Assembly: GCA_905233385.1 (NCBI GenBank)
Contig: CAJOEH010000006.1
Coordinates: 1 to 64,000, forward strand
Reading direction: 5' to 3'
Length of the DNA: 64,000 nt
Source of the DNA: an uncultured Oscillospiraceae bacterium
GTDB lineage: Bacteria > Bacillota > Clostridia > Oscillospirales > Oscillospiraceae
Shown here: positions 9,354 through 17,327 of the stretch, piece after piece
Numbering within the stretch: the stretch's first letter is position 1
Layout: each line of letters starts with the position of its first letter
Program-made: the position numbers and the translations under genes
The notes under the pieces: model-generated
Told to the model about the DNA's origin: nothing
Seen by the model: the letters and a program-made list of their open reading frames with translations, nothing else
Databases searched by the model: none

Positions 9354-10355
9354 ATGGAAAACGAGCAGATGACGCCCATTCCCGAGCAGCCGCAGGCGCA
9401 GCCGCCGGTCGAACCGCAATACCAGAAGCCGTTCGAACCGCAATATCAGCAGCCGGCGCAGCCGCAGTATCAGCAGCCGGCGCAGCCGCAGTATCAGCAG
9501 CCGGCGCAGCCGCAGTATCAACAGCCGGCGCAGCCGCAGTATCAACAGCCGGCGCAGCCGCAGTATCAGCAGCCGGTCCAGCCGCAGTATCAACAGCCGG
9601 CCCAGCCGCAGTATCAACAGCCGGTCCAGCCGCCGCAGTATTGGCAGCCCTACGGTCAGCCGTACGGCCGGCCGTACGCGCAGCCGCAGGAACCGCCGAA
9701 GAAAAAGTCCAAACGGTGGAAGATCCTTCTCCCCGTCATCGCGGTCGTGCTGGCGCTCGCCGCGCTGGCGTGCGTGTACTTCTTCGTTCTGCGCGCGCCC
9801 TCGGTGGAAACGGTCGCGCTGTCCGAGGACGCCCTCTATCTGAAGCAGGGCGACGCCTGGGAACTGCGCTATACCTATGAGCCCGCGGACGCGGGCGAGT
9901 TCGACTGCGAGTGGAGCACCGACGACGCTTCCGTCGCCGCGGTCAAAGACGGCAGGATCACCGCCGTCGGCGCGGGCGAATGCACGATCACCCTGCGCGC
10001 GGACGGCGCAGCCGCCGACTGCCGCGTAACGGTCGTGGCGCCTCCCGCGGAGGGCGCGGATATCGTCGGCACGTGGCGCTTCGACGGCGCGTTCATCGAC
10101 GACGTCTATTACAGCGAGGCAAACTGCGCGCTGACCGTCTTTGTGGACAACCGCGCCGAGCTCGTCATCGACGGCGAAACGACCGGCCTCTCCTGGAGCG
10201 TCAGCTCCGCCGCCGAGGGCTGGGAATACTTCGACGCGACGGCCGACGACGGCACCGTGAGCGAGTTCTGGTACTGCAACGGATCCGATAAGGATTACGC
10301 CGGCAAGCTGGTGCTCTACGGCGACGAAAACAACATGTTCATCTTCAAGAAATAA
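9354..10355 (+). CDS. Pro/Gln repeat, single-TM, Ig-like (BIG2-type) protein
   Basis: Tandem QPQYQQPA octapeptides, TM helix, then BIG2-like VKDGRITAVGAGECTITLRAD. Confidence 0.75.
   Translation: MENEQMTPIPEQPQAQPPVEPQYQKPFEPQYQQPAQPQYQQPAQPQYQQPAQPQYQQPAQPQYQQPAQPQYQQPVQPQYQQPAQPQYQQPVQPPQYWQPYGQPYGRPYAQPQEPPKKKSKRWKILLPVIAVVLALAALACVYFFVLRAPSVETVALSEDALYLKQGDAWELRYTYEPADAGEFDCEWSTDDASVAAVKDGRITAVGAGECTITLRADGAAADCRVTVVAPPAEGADIVGTWRFDGAFIDDVYYSEANCALTVFVDNRAELVIDGETTGLSWSVSSAAEGWEYFDATADDGTVSEFWYCNGSDKDYAGKLVLYGDENNMFIFKK
9430..9640 (+). repeat. In-gene 24-bp tandem repeat encoding QYQQPAQP
   Basis: CAGTATCARCAGCCGGYSCAGCCG repeated about 9 times. Confidence 0.9.
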
Positions 10356-10370
10356 CACGGAGGCAACACG

Positions 10371-11150
10371 ATGATTTGCAGGCAATGCGGCAGGGAGTGC
10401 GACGAGGGGCTGCTCTTTTGCGGCGGCTGCGGCGCGCCGCTGACGGACGAAGCCGAAGCGAAAACGTCCGCCGCCGGGAAAAAACCGAACATCAAACGTC
10501 GTAGAAAACGGTCTTTTCTGCTCTGGATCGCGGCCGGTACGGCCTTGCTTGCGATCGCCGTCATTCTGTTCTTCGTCCTGCGCGGCACGCCCGCTGAGGC
10601 GATCCGCCTGACCGAAAGCGAGGTCGCGGTCAAGATCGACACGGCCTTCCAGATGACCTACAAGCTCACGCCAGCGGATTCGGACGACGAGGTGCAGTGG
10701 AAGAGCAGCGACGAGCGCGTCGCTACGGTGGAGGGCGGCCTGCTGACCGCCGTCGGCGAGGGCGACTGCGTCATCACCGCGACCGCGGACAGCGGGTGCA
10801 AGGATCTGTGCTACGTGCGCGTCCTGCCGCCCCTCCAGCCGCAGGAGAAAGAGGCGACCGGCTACCGCCGCCTCTACGCCTCGACGCAGGACGGCGAGGT
10901 GACCTACCATTACGGCACCGAGTACACGCTCTCGCTCTACAGCGACCTGACCGGGCACCTCTATTGCCCGGACGGCGTGTGGAAGCTGACGTGGTCGTAC
11001 GCCGAGACGAAGGAGCCGCGCTACTATTTCGACGCGGAGCTGTCCGACGGCTCGCGCGCGACGATCACCTACGACGCCGACACCGGCCATTCCATGCACG
11101 GCGTCGTGTCGATCCTGCTCGAAAACGGCACCCTGTGGTCGTTTAAGTAA
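10371..11150 (+). CDS. Zinc-ribbon, single-TM, BIG2-like protein
   Basis: MICRQCGRECDEGLLFCGGCGAPL; TM; WKSSDERVATVEGGLLTAVGEGDCVITATAD. Confidence 0.75.
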   Translation: MICRQCGRECDEGLLFCGGCGAPLTDEAEAKTSAAGKKPNIKRRRKRSFLLWIAAGTALLAIAVILFFVLRGTPAEAIRLTESEVAVKIDTAFQMTYKLTPADSDDEVQWKSSDERVATVEGGLLTAVGEGDCVITATADSGCKDLCYVRVLPPLQPQEKEATGYRRLYASTQDGEVTYHYGTEYTLSLYSDLTGHLYCPDGVWKLTWSYAETKEPRYYFDAELSDGSRATITYDADTGHSMHGVVSILLENGTLWSFK

Positions 11151-11169
11151 TGCGCAATGCGCAATGCGC

Positions 11170-11200
11170 AAGAGGCGCGCTCCATCGGAGCGCGCCTCTT
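11170..11200 (+). terminator. Hairpin terminator candidate
   Basis: AGAGGCGCGCTCCATCGGAGCGCGCCTCTT; weak T-tract. Confidence 0.5.
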
Positions 11201-11231
11201 GCCTTCTGATTAGAGAGAAGTTCCGATTCTG

Positions 11232-11583
11232 TCATTGCGAGCCGGTTGAAAACCGGCGTGGCAATCTGTCCGTCGCAATATTGGAATCTGTATCATATTT
11301 CGATGGAGTGTCCAATATCGATACGCACAGATTGCACCCGCAATACCCGCAACACCCGCAACACCCGCAAGGGGCACGCCATATCCGTAAGGCGGCAAAG
11401 CCGCCAACGGCTATGCAGGGGGCACGCCATATCCGTAAGGCGGCAAAGCCGCCAACGGCTATGCAGGGGGCACGCCGCATCCGTAAGGCAGCATAGCTGC
11501 CAACGGCTGTGCAGGGGGTAGGCCGCATCCGTAGGGCAGCAAAGCTGCCGACGGCTGCGCACCCCGGGCAAGCCGGGCAATGA
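11232..11583. repeat. Family A cluster with short tandem repeats (GGGGGCACGCC..CCGTAAGGCGGCAAAGCCGCCAACGGCTATGCA)
   Basis: TGTCATTGCGAGCCGGTTGAAAACCGGCGTGGCAATCTGTCC...CAATGACAG with internal near-identical units. Confidence 0.85.
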
Positions 11584-11602
11584 CAGCTGAGGGAATATCT
11601 CT

Positions 11603-11764
11603 TTATTCGTCAGGCATCATATCACATTTCGCGTTGTACATTCCGTGCTCTGCGTTCCGCACTTTGCCCTCCGCGCGGTTGCCGCAGGCGCCGCCGTTGA
11701 TCGCGGGCAGCTTCGGATCGCGCAGGTCGGAGTGCCGCTCCGGCTGTTTCGGCTTTTCGTTCAT
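11603..11764 (-). CDS. 53-aa small protein of unknown function
   Basis: MNEKPKQPERHSDLRDPKLPAINGGACGNRAEGKVRNAEHGMYNAKCDMMPDE; strong SD GGGAGGGATTTTTATG. Confidence 0.5.
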   Translation of the reverse strand: MNEKPKQPERHSDLRDPKLPAINGGACGNRAEGKVRNAEHGMYNAKCDMMPDE

Positions 11765-11768
11765 AAAA

Positions 11769-11946
11769 ATCCCTCCCGAACGTAGTTTGTTCGTTCCCGT
11801 ACGGTTTATGTATCTGCACGGCGTGCGTTGACACAAGAAAAATCCCTCCCGAACGTAGTTTGTTCGTTCGCGTGCGGTTTATGTATCTGCGCAACGCGCG
11901 ATGATGCAAAAGATCCCTCCCGAACGCAGTTTGTTCGGGAGGGATC
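11769..11946 (-). repeat. Three tandem ~71-73 bp units derived from a terminator hairpin
   Basis: ATCCCTCCCGAACGYAGTTTGTTCG.. at 11769, 11842 and 11913. Confidence 0.85.
11907..11946 (-). terminator. Rho-independent terminator of the sigma-like operon
   Basis: Perfect stem GATCCCTCCCGAAC/GTTCGGGAGGGATC followed on the minus strand by TTTT. Confidence 0.8.
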
Positions 11947-11957
11947 TTTTTCTGTAT

Positions 11958-12197
11958 CTAATACCGCAGGAACCTGCGCAGCCGCTCCTCGGCGCGGCGC
12001 AGGGTGCGGCAGACGGTGGAGCGGCTCACGCCGCGCTCGGCGGCGATCTCCGCCTGCGATTTGCCGCCGTAGTAGACCGCCAGCAGGACTTCGCGCTGCC
12101 GGTCGGTCAGCTCGTCGCGGATCACGCGCTCCATGCGCCGCAGCTGGACCTGCCGCGGCAGCCGCAGGTCGGAATAATCAGAGGGTATACTTTTCAT
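11958..12197 (-). CDS. Sigma-70 region 4-like HTH protein
   Basis: MERVIRDELTDRQREVLLAVYYGGKSQAEIAAERGVSRSTVCRTLRRAEERLRRFLRY. Confidence 0.75.
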   Translation of the reverse strand: MKSIPSDYSDLRLPRQVQLRRMERVIRDELTDRQREVLLAVYYGGKSQAEIAAERGVSRSTVCRTLRRAEERLRRFLRY

Positions 12198-12411
12198 TGC
12201 GCCAAAAGCCCCTTTCATAGTAATGCGCCGTCAGCTCCGCCAGCTCGCGGCACTGCGTCATGATCCCGGACAGGAGCGCGATCTCGTGCCGCAGCGCGGC
12301 CCGCCGATGCGGGTCGTCCTCCGCTTTCAGCGCCTGCCGCAGCCGCCGCAGCTTCTCTCGCAGCGGGATCGCCGCCAGGCGGTAGCCTTCGGACAGTTCC
12401 TCCAGCTTCAT
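12178..12411 (-). CDS. Small helical protein upstream of the sigma-like gene
   Basis: MKLEELSEGYRLAAIPLREKLRRLRQALKAEDD..., 77 aa; overlaps the downstream start. Confidence 0.6.
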   Translation of the reverse strand: MKLEELSEGYRLAAIPLREKLRRLRQALKAEDDPHRRAALRHEIALLSGIMTQCRELAELTAHYYERGFWRNEKYTL

Positions 12412-12498
12412 TCGATCGGTCCCGACCGGAAGACGCCGTGTGCGAAGGCGGACAGGCAGGGGAGACCGCGCAGGCGCGCGGCGATGCGTTCGGTCATT
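12409..12498 (-). CDS. Short ORF (29 aa), possible leader peptide, ATGA-coupled to the next ORF
   Basis: ATGACCGAACGCATC...CCGATCGAATGA with SD GGAGGTGAAATCG; not in the ORF track (too short). Confidence 0.4.
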
Positions 12499-12631
12499 CG
12501 ATTTCACCTCCACACATAGATTCAGCTTATCCATGCGAGGCAAATCACGACCGAAAACCGGCATTAAGGAGAGCAAAAGAATGAAACAGCAACTTTTGCG
12601 AAATATTTTATTTCCAATTATTTCCAATTCC

Positions 12632-12662
12632 TACACGGACAGTGTACTACACGAGGCGTGTA
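12632..12662. promoter_or_regulatory. Twin operator: two TACAC-N5-GTGTA palindromes
   Basis: TACACGGACAGTGTA (12632-12646) and TACACGAGGCGTGTA (12648-12662), 16 bp start-to-start, overlapping the promoter. Confidence 0.75.
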
Positions 12663-12669
12663 ATGTCAA
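12641..12669 (-). promoter_or_regulatory. Sigma-A promoter of the minus-strand sigma-like operon
   Basis: TTGACA (12669-12664) - 17 nt - TACACT (12646-12641) on the minus strand. Confidence 0.75.
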
Positions 12670-12748
12670 GTGTTTTTTTCGATCCCGCAAATAGTTACAA
12701 AATGCGCGCCGCGGCGGTGGTAGGGTGAAGGGGAAAGGAGGGGTGGCC

Positions 12749-13612
12749 ATGCTTGGCGCAAGGATCGCCCTGCTGCGGCGGCAGGCGGGCCTTTCCCAGC
12801 GCGCGCTGGCGGCCGCGCTGAAGATCAGCCCGAGCGCGGTGGGAATGTATGAACAGGAGCGGCGCATCCCGTCCACCGCGCTGCTGGTTGAGATGGCGCG
12901 GCTGTTCGACGTTTCGACGGACTTTTTGCTGACCGGCCGCGCGCGGGCCGCAGACGCGCCGCGCCTGCGCGATCTGACCGAGCGGTTTCGCAGACCGCTC
13001 CGCACGCAGACGGGCAAGCCGCTGCCGTTCGGCGACGCGGCGCTCCTGCTGCAGGCCGTTTTGACCGCAGGGGAGTTGACGGACGGCGAAAAATCGGCTA
13101 TCATGGAGAAAACCGGGGGTGACAGATCCATGACAGACGAGGAATACATGCGCGAGGCGCTCGCGCTGGCGAAGGAAGCGGCCGCGGAGGGCGAAGTCCC
13201 GGTCGGCTGCGTGATCACGGACGGCGAAAGCATTGTCGGCCGCGGCAGGAACCGCCGCGAGGGCAGGAAAAACGCCCTCTGCCACGCGGAACTGGAGGCG
13301 ATCGACGAGGCCTGCGCGTATTTGGGCGGCTGGCGGCTGTGGAAATGCACGATGTACGTCACGTTAGAGCCCTGCCCGATGTGCGCCGGCGCGGCCATCA
13401 ACGCGCGGATCGCGCGGGTGGTCTACGGCGCGGCGGACCCGAAGGCCGGCTCCTGCGGAACGCTGACCGACCTGTTCGCCCTGCCCTACAACCACCGCCC
13501 GGAGGTCACGCGCGGCGTTTTGGAAGAGGAATGCGGCGCGGTCCTGCAGGAATTTTTCCGCGATCTGCGCGAAAATCCGCCGGTCAGGACGTGGAAGAAG
13601 CCTTCTCCGTGA
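12749..13612 (+). CDS. tadA: In-frame XRE HTH - tRNA-specific adenosine deaminase (TadA) fusion ORF
   Basis: MLGARIALLRRQAGLSQRALAAALKISPSAVGMYEQERRIP (HTH) continuous with MTDEEYMREALALAKEAAAEGEVPVGCVI..CHAELEAI..LEPCPMCAGA; internal ATG at 13130. Confidence 0.8.
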   Translation: MLGARIALLRRQAGLSQRALAAALKISPSAVGMYEQERRIPSTALLVEMARLFDVSTDFLLTGRARAADAPRLRDLTERFRRPLRTQTGKPLPFGDAALLLQAVLTAGELTDGEKSAIMEKTGGDRSMTDEEYMREALALAKEAAAEGEVPVGCVITDGESIVGRGRNRREGRKNALCHAELEAIDEACAYLGGWRLWKCTMYVTLEPCPMCAGAAINARIARVVYGAADPKAGSCGTLTDLFALPYNHRPEVTRGVLEEECGAVLQEFFRDLRENPPVRTWKKPSP

Positions 13613-13870
13613 GGGCGGCAAGGCGGCAAGGCTTCCCCTTGAGGGGAAGCTGTTGAGCGAAGCGAAACTGATGAGGTGTCTGCTGGCATAATCGATTTAT
13701 TACTGTGCCGCAAATAAAGCGCCGCCAAAGGCGGCGACCACCTCATCCGGCGGCTGCGCCGCCACCTGTCTCGCTGCGGCTCGGTCACCGCGCGGCTCTG
13801 ACAGTCCACCGGACTGTCATTCACTACCGCGCGGACGCTTCGCTGCCCTCGAGGGGAAGGCTTTCGGTCA
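13613..13870. repeat. Family D palindromic element (CCCCTTGAGGGGAAG...GATGAGGTG...CACCTCATC...CCCTCGAGGGGAAGG)
   Basis: Long inverted structure; related copy at 51310-51475. Confidence 0.75.
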
Positions 13871-13894
13871 CGAAAACGAACGATAGAAACTGTA

Positions 13895-13922
13895 GGGCGC
13901 CCATTGGGCGCCCGTTGTTTTT
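13895..13922 (+). terminator. Hairpin terminator
   Basis: GGGCGCCCATTGGGCGCCC followed by a T-run. Confidence 0.55.
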
Positions 13923-13988
13923 TCTGTGGAAATTTCGAGCAAGATGAAGTATAATGATTTAAAAGAACCAAACAGAAAGAGGGATACC

Positions 13989-15458
13989 ATGAGAGCTTCC
14001 GGCATTCTGATGCATATTTCATCCCTTCCGTCGCCCTACGGCATCGGCACGATGGGCAAGAGCGCGTATCGATTCGCGGACTTTCTGCACGACGCGGGCC
14101 AGCACTACTGGCAGCTTCTGCCGCTCGGTCCGACCGGCTTCGGCGACAGTCCCTATCAGTCGTGCAGCTCCCACGCGGGCAATCCGTACTTCATCGACCC
14201 CGATCTGCTGGTCGAGGACGGTCTGCTCCTGCCGCAGGAGGCGGCGGAGGTGGCGAACGCGGTGCGCGGCGAGCGGGTGGACTACGGCTTCCAGTATCAG
14301 ACGCGCCTCGACCTGCTCTACAAGGCGTTCCGGCGCGGCGTCGACCGCTGCGCGCGGGAGATCGACCGCTTCCGCACCGAGCAGCCGTGGGTCGACGACT
14401 ACGCCCTGTACATGGCGGTCAAGCGCAGCCGCAATATGGAGCCGTGGAGCGAATGGCCGGAGGAGATCCGCCTGCGCAAGCCTTACGCGGTGCAGACCTA
14501 CGCGACCGCGCTCGCGGAGGACATGAATTTCTTCATCTTCGTGCAGTTCCTGTTCTTCCGGCAATGGAACGCCCTGCACGACTACGCGAAGGACCTCGGC
14601 ATCGAGATCATCGGCGACCTGCCGATCTACGTTCCCTACGATTCCTGCGACGTGTGGACGGACCCGCACCTCTTCCAGCTGGACGAGGACGGCACGCCTT
14701 CGGCGGTCGCGGGCGTTCCGCCCGACTGCTTCACCGAGGACGGCCAGCTCTGGGGCAATCCGCTCTACGACTGGGAGAAGATGCGCCTCGACGGCTACCG
14801 CTGGTGGAAAGACCGCGTCCGCGCGGCGGCGGGCCTGTTCGACGTCGTCCGCATCGACCATTTCCGCGGCCTGGAGAGCTACTGGAGCGTGCCCTACGGC
14901 GACGAAACGGCGCGCAACGGCAAGTGGGTCAAGGGGCCGGACAAGGACTTTATCCGCGCTTTGCAGACGGAATTCCCCGACCTCAAAGTGATCGCGGAGG
15001 ACCTCGGCTTCCTTACGCCCGAGGTCGTCGACCTGCTCGAATTTTCCGGCTATCCGGGCATGAAGATCCTGGAATTCGCCTTCGATCCCGTGACCCCGAG
15101 CGACTACCTGCCGCACCGCTACGAGCGCAACTGCATCTGCTACAGCGGCACGCACGACAACGAGACGCTGGCGCAGTGGTTCGCGGGGCAGGGCGAGGAC
15201 GTGATCGAATACGCCTGCGAGTACCTCGGCGTGTCCGACCCGAAAAACCTGATTTGGGGGATCCTGCGCGCCGGCATGGCGAGCATCGCGGACACCTTCA
15301 TCGCGCAGATGCAGGACTGGCTGGAGCTCGGCGCGGAGGGGCGCATGAACGAGCCCGGCACCTGCGGCACCAACTGGACGTGGCGCGTCGACGAGAACGC
15401 CCTGACGCCCGCGCTGGCGAAGAAGATCGCGCGTATGACGAAGCTCTACGAGCGATGA
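13989..15458 (+). CDS. malQ: 4-alpha-glucanotransferase
   Basis: MRASGILMHISSLPSPYGIGTMG...VRIDHFRGLESYWSVPYG...YSGTHDNETLAQW (GH77 motifs). Confidence 0.95.
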   Translation: MRASGILMHISSLPSPYGIGTMGKSAYRFADFLHDAGQHYWQLLPLGPTGFGDSPYQSCSSHAGNPYFIDPDLLVEDGLLLPQEAAEVANAVRGERVDYGFQYQTRLDLLYKAFRRGVDRCAREIDRFRTEQPWVDDYALYMAVKRSRNMEPWSEWPEEIRLRKPYAVQTYATALAEDMNFFIFVQFLFFRQWNALHDYAKDLGIEIIGDLPIYVPYDSCDVWTDPHLFQLDEDGTPSAVAGVPPDCFTEDGQLWGNPLYDWEKMRLDGYRWWKDRVRAAAGLFDVVRIDHFRGLESYWSVPYGDETARNGKWVKGPDKDFIRALQTEFPDLKVIAEDLGFLTPEVVDLLEFSGYPGMKILEFAFDPVTPSDYLPHRYERNCICYSGTHDNETLAQWFAGQGEDVIEYACEYLGVSDPKNLIWGILRAGMASIADTFIAQMQDWLELGAEGRMNEPGTCGTNWTWRVDENALTPALAKKIARMTKLYER

Positions 15459-15535
15459 GACGCAACGCGCAAGCGTAATGCTCAATGCTCAATGAGCAAT
15501 AACGCGGAGCGCTGGTGCGAGCCGAGAGCAGCGTG

Positions 15536-15561
15536 GTTGACCATAATATAATTATGTAAAC
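15536..15561. repeat. dif-like palindrome copy 1
   Basis: GTTGACCATAATATAATTATGTAAAC. Confidence 0.7.
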
Positions 15562-15650
15562 CAGCAAGAGATACTCCGAGCGGCACATAGTTATCACCGG
15601 CCGGCGCGGGAAAGGACCTGCGCTGAATAGAGGGGAACGAAGCTGCTGCA

Positions 15651-15676
15651 GTTTACCATAATTTTATTATGTAAAC
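15651..15676. repeat. dif-like palindrome copy 2
   Basis: GTTTACCATAATTTTATTATGTAAAC. Confidence 0.7.
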
Positions 15677-15726
15677 CTGCAATATAAGGGCAACGCCTCG
15701 TTGGTTTATGACGCCGCCCCGACCGT

Positions 15727-16180
15727 GTCATTGCGAGCCTGACGAAGTCAGGCGCGGCAATCTGTCCGTGTCAGGCGCGGCAATCTGTCCGTGTCAGGCG
15801 TGGTATCTGTTTCATATTACGAGAAAGTGTCCCATATCGATACGCACGGATTGCCCGCATAAAGCGGGCAATGACAGCGTTTCGGATGTCTGCGCCGCTA
15901 TGAAGACCTTCCAGTCAGGCAGGGAATCTGTCCGTTGCAGGGATGGTACTTCACCAAATTTTTTGAATCCTATCAGTCTGTCATTCCTCACATGGGGCAA
16001 TCTGTCCGTTGCAGGTGTGGTATCTGTTTCGTATTACGAGAAAGTGTCCCATATCGATACGCACGGATTGCCCGCATAAAGCGGGCAATGACAAGACTGC
16101 GAGTTCCTTGCGTTTTGGGCAAACGTTCTGTAACGATACGGACGGATTGCCACGCCGATTTCATCGACTCGCAATGACAA
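15727..16180. repeat. Family A hairpin-element cluster
   Basis: GTCATTGCGAGCCTGACGAAGTCAGGCGCGGCAATCTGTCCGTG; TTGCCCGCATAAAGCGGGCAATGACA; terminal CTCGCAATGACA. Confidence 0.85.
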
Positions 16181-16197
16181 AGATGGTGATTTTTATA

Positions 16198-16235
16198 AAG
16201 AAAGCGCGTGGCTGTGGAAACAGTCACGCGTTTTG
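16198..16235. terminator. Hairpin terminator between converging units
   Basis: AAAGCGCGTGGCTGTGGAAACAGTCACGCGTTTTG. Confidence 0.55.
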
Positions 16236-16311
16236 TATGCGGAAAAAGGGAAAAGGACGCAATCACGCCGCACAGATGCGGCACGGAAAGAAACCGCGAA
16301 AGTTCTGCGAA

Positions 16312-17319
16312 TCAGTCCTTCTCGAGCAGCAGCTCCGCGATCTGGACGGCGTTGGTCGCCGCGCCCTTGCGGACCTGGTCGCCGCAGCACCACAGGCACA
16401 GGCCGTTCTCGTCGGTCAGGTCGGGGCGGATGCGGCCGACGAAGACGATGTCCTGATCGGACGTTTCGAGCGGCATCGGGTACTCCTTCTTCGCCAGATC
16501 GTCCACGAGCTTGCAGCCGGGGGCGTTCGCGATCGCCTCGCGCGCCTGCTGCACGCTGACCGGGCGGTCAAAATGCAGCTGCACGGAGATCGAATGGCTG
16601 CGGACGACGGGCACGCGGACGCAGGTGCAGGAGACTTTCAGCTCCGGCAGGTGCATGATCTTGCGGCCCTCGTTCTGCATCTTCATTTCCTCGCTGGTGT
16701 AGCCCTCGAACTGCTCGCTGCCGATCTGCGGGATCAGGTTGTAGGCGATCTGGTGCGAGAAGACCTTCGGCTCGACTCTCTTGCCGAGGCGCAGGGCCTC
16801 GATCTCCTCCGCCAGCTCGATGGGGCCGCCCGCGCCCGCGCCGGACACCGCCTGATAGGTGGAGGCGATCATCGTGCGGATGGGGCTGATCGCGTTGAGC
16901 GCGTTCACCGCGGTCACGGTGATGATCGTGGAGCAGTTCGGGTTGGAGATGATGCCGTGGTGCAGTTTCGCGTCCTCGGGGTTGATCTCCGGGACGATCA
17001 GCGGCACGTTCGGGTCCATGCGGAACGCGGAGGAATTATCCACGAAGACCGCGCCCGCCCTGACGATGGCGGGGGCGAACTGCTTCGCGATCGCGTTCTC
17101 CGCCGCGCCGAGGACGATGTCCAGCCCCTCGAACGCGCTGTCGCAGGCCTCCTCAATCGTGATCGGCTTGCCCCGCCACTCCAAAACCTTGCCCGCGCTG
17201 CGGGCGCTGGCGAGCAGGTGCAGCTCCTTGACCGGGAACTTCCGCTCCGCCAGAATTTTCATCATTTCTCTGCCGACGGCGCCGGTCGCGCCGAGAATGG
17301 CAACCGTATATTCCTTCAT
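16312..17319 (-). CDS. asd: Aspartate-semialdehyde dehydrogenase
   Basis: MKEYTVAILGATGAVGREMM...IISNPNCSTI..YQAVSGAG. Confidence 0.95.
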   Translation of the reverse strand: MKEYTVAILGATGAVGREMMKILAERKFPVKELHLLASARSAGKVLEWRGKPITIEEACDSAFEGLDIVLGAAENAIAKQFAPAIVRAGAVFVDNSSAFRMDPNVPLIVPEINPEDAKLHHGIISNPNCSTIITVTAVNALNAISPIRTMIASTYQAVSGAGAGGPIELAEEIEALRLGKRVEPKVFSHQIAYNLIPQIGSEQFEGYTSEEMKMQNEGRKIMHLPELKVSCTCVRVPVVRSHSISVQLHFDRPVSVQQAREAIANAPGCKLVDDLAKKEYPMPLETSDQDIVFVGRIRPDLTDENGLCLWCCGDQVRKGAATNAVQIAELLLEKD

Positions 17320-17327
17320 GCATTGCC

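Noticed and set aside
7683-11171. 1162-aa minus-strand ORF
   Set aside because: Antisense to the well-supported zinc-ribbon/BIG2 genes; low-complexity Arg/Leu-rich translation (LRRLLILRL repeats mirror the QYQQPAQP coding repeat); typical long antisense ORF of high-GC DNA.
11164-11580. Several short ORFs such as 11164-11496 and 11293-11580
   Set aside because: Open on both strands in multiple frames through the same tandem repeats; no RBS, no family.
12698-13612. Prophage or ICE boundary around the XRE/sigma module
   Set aside because: No integrase, portal, terminase, relaxase or att repeats seen nearby; kept only as a possible remnant.
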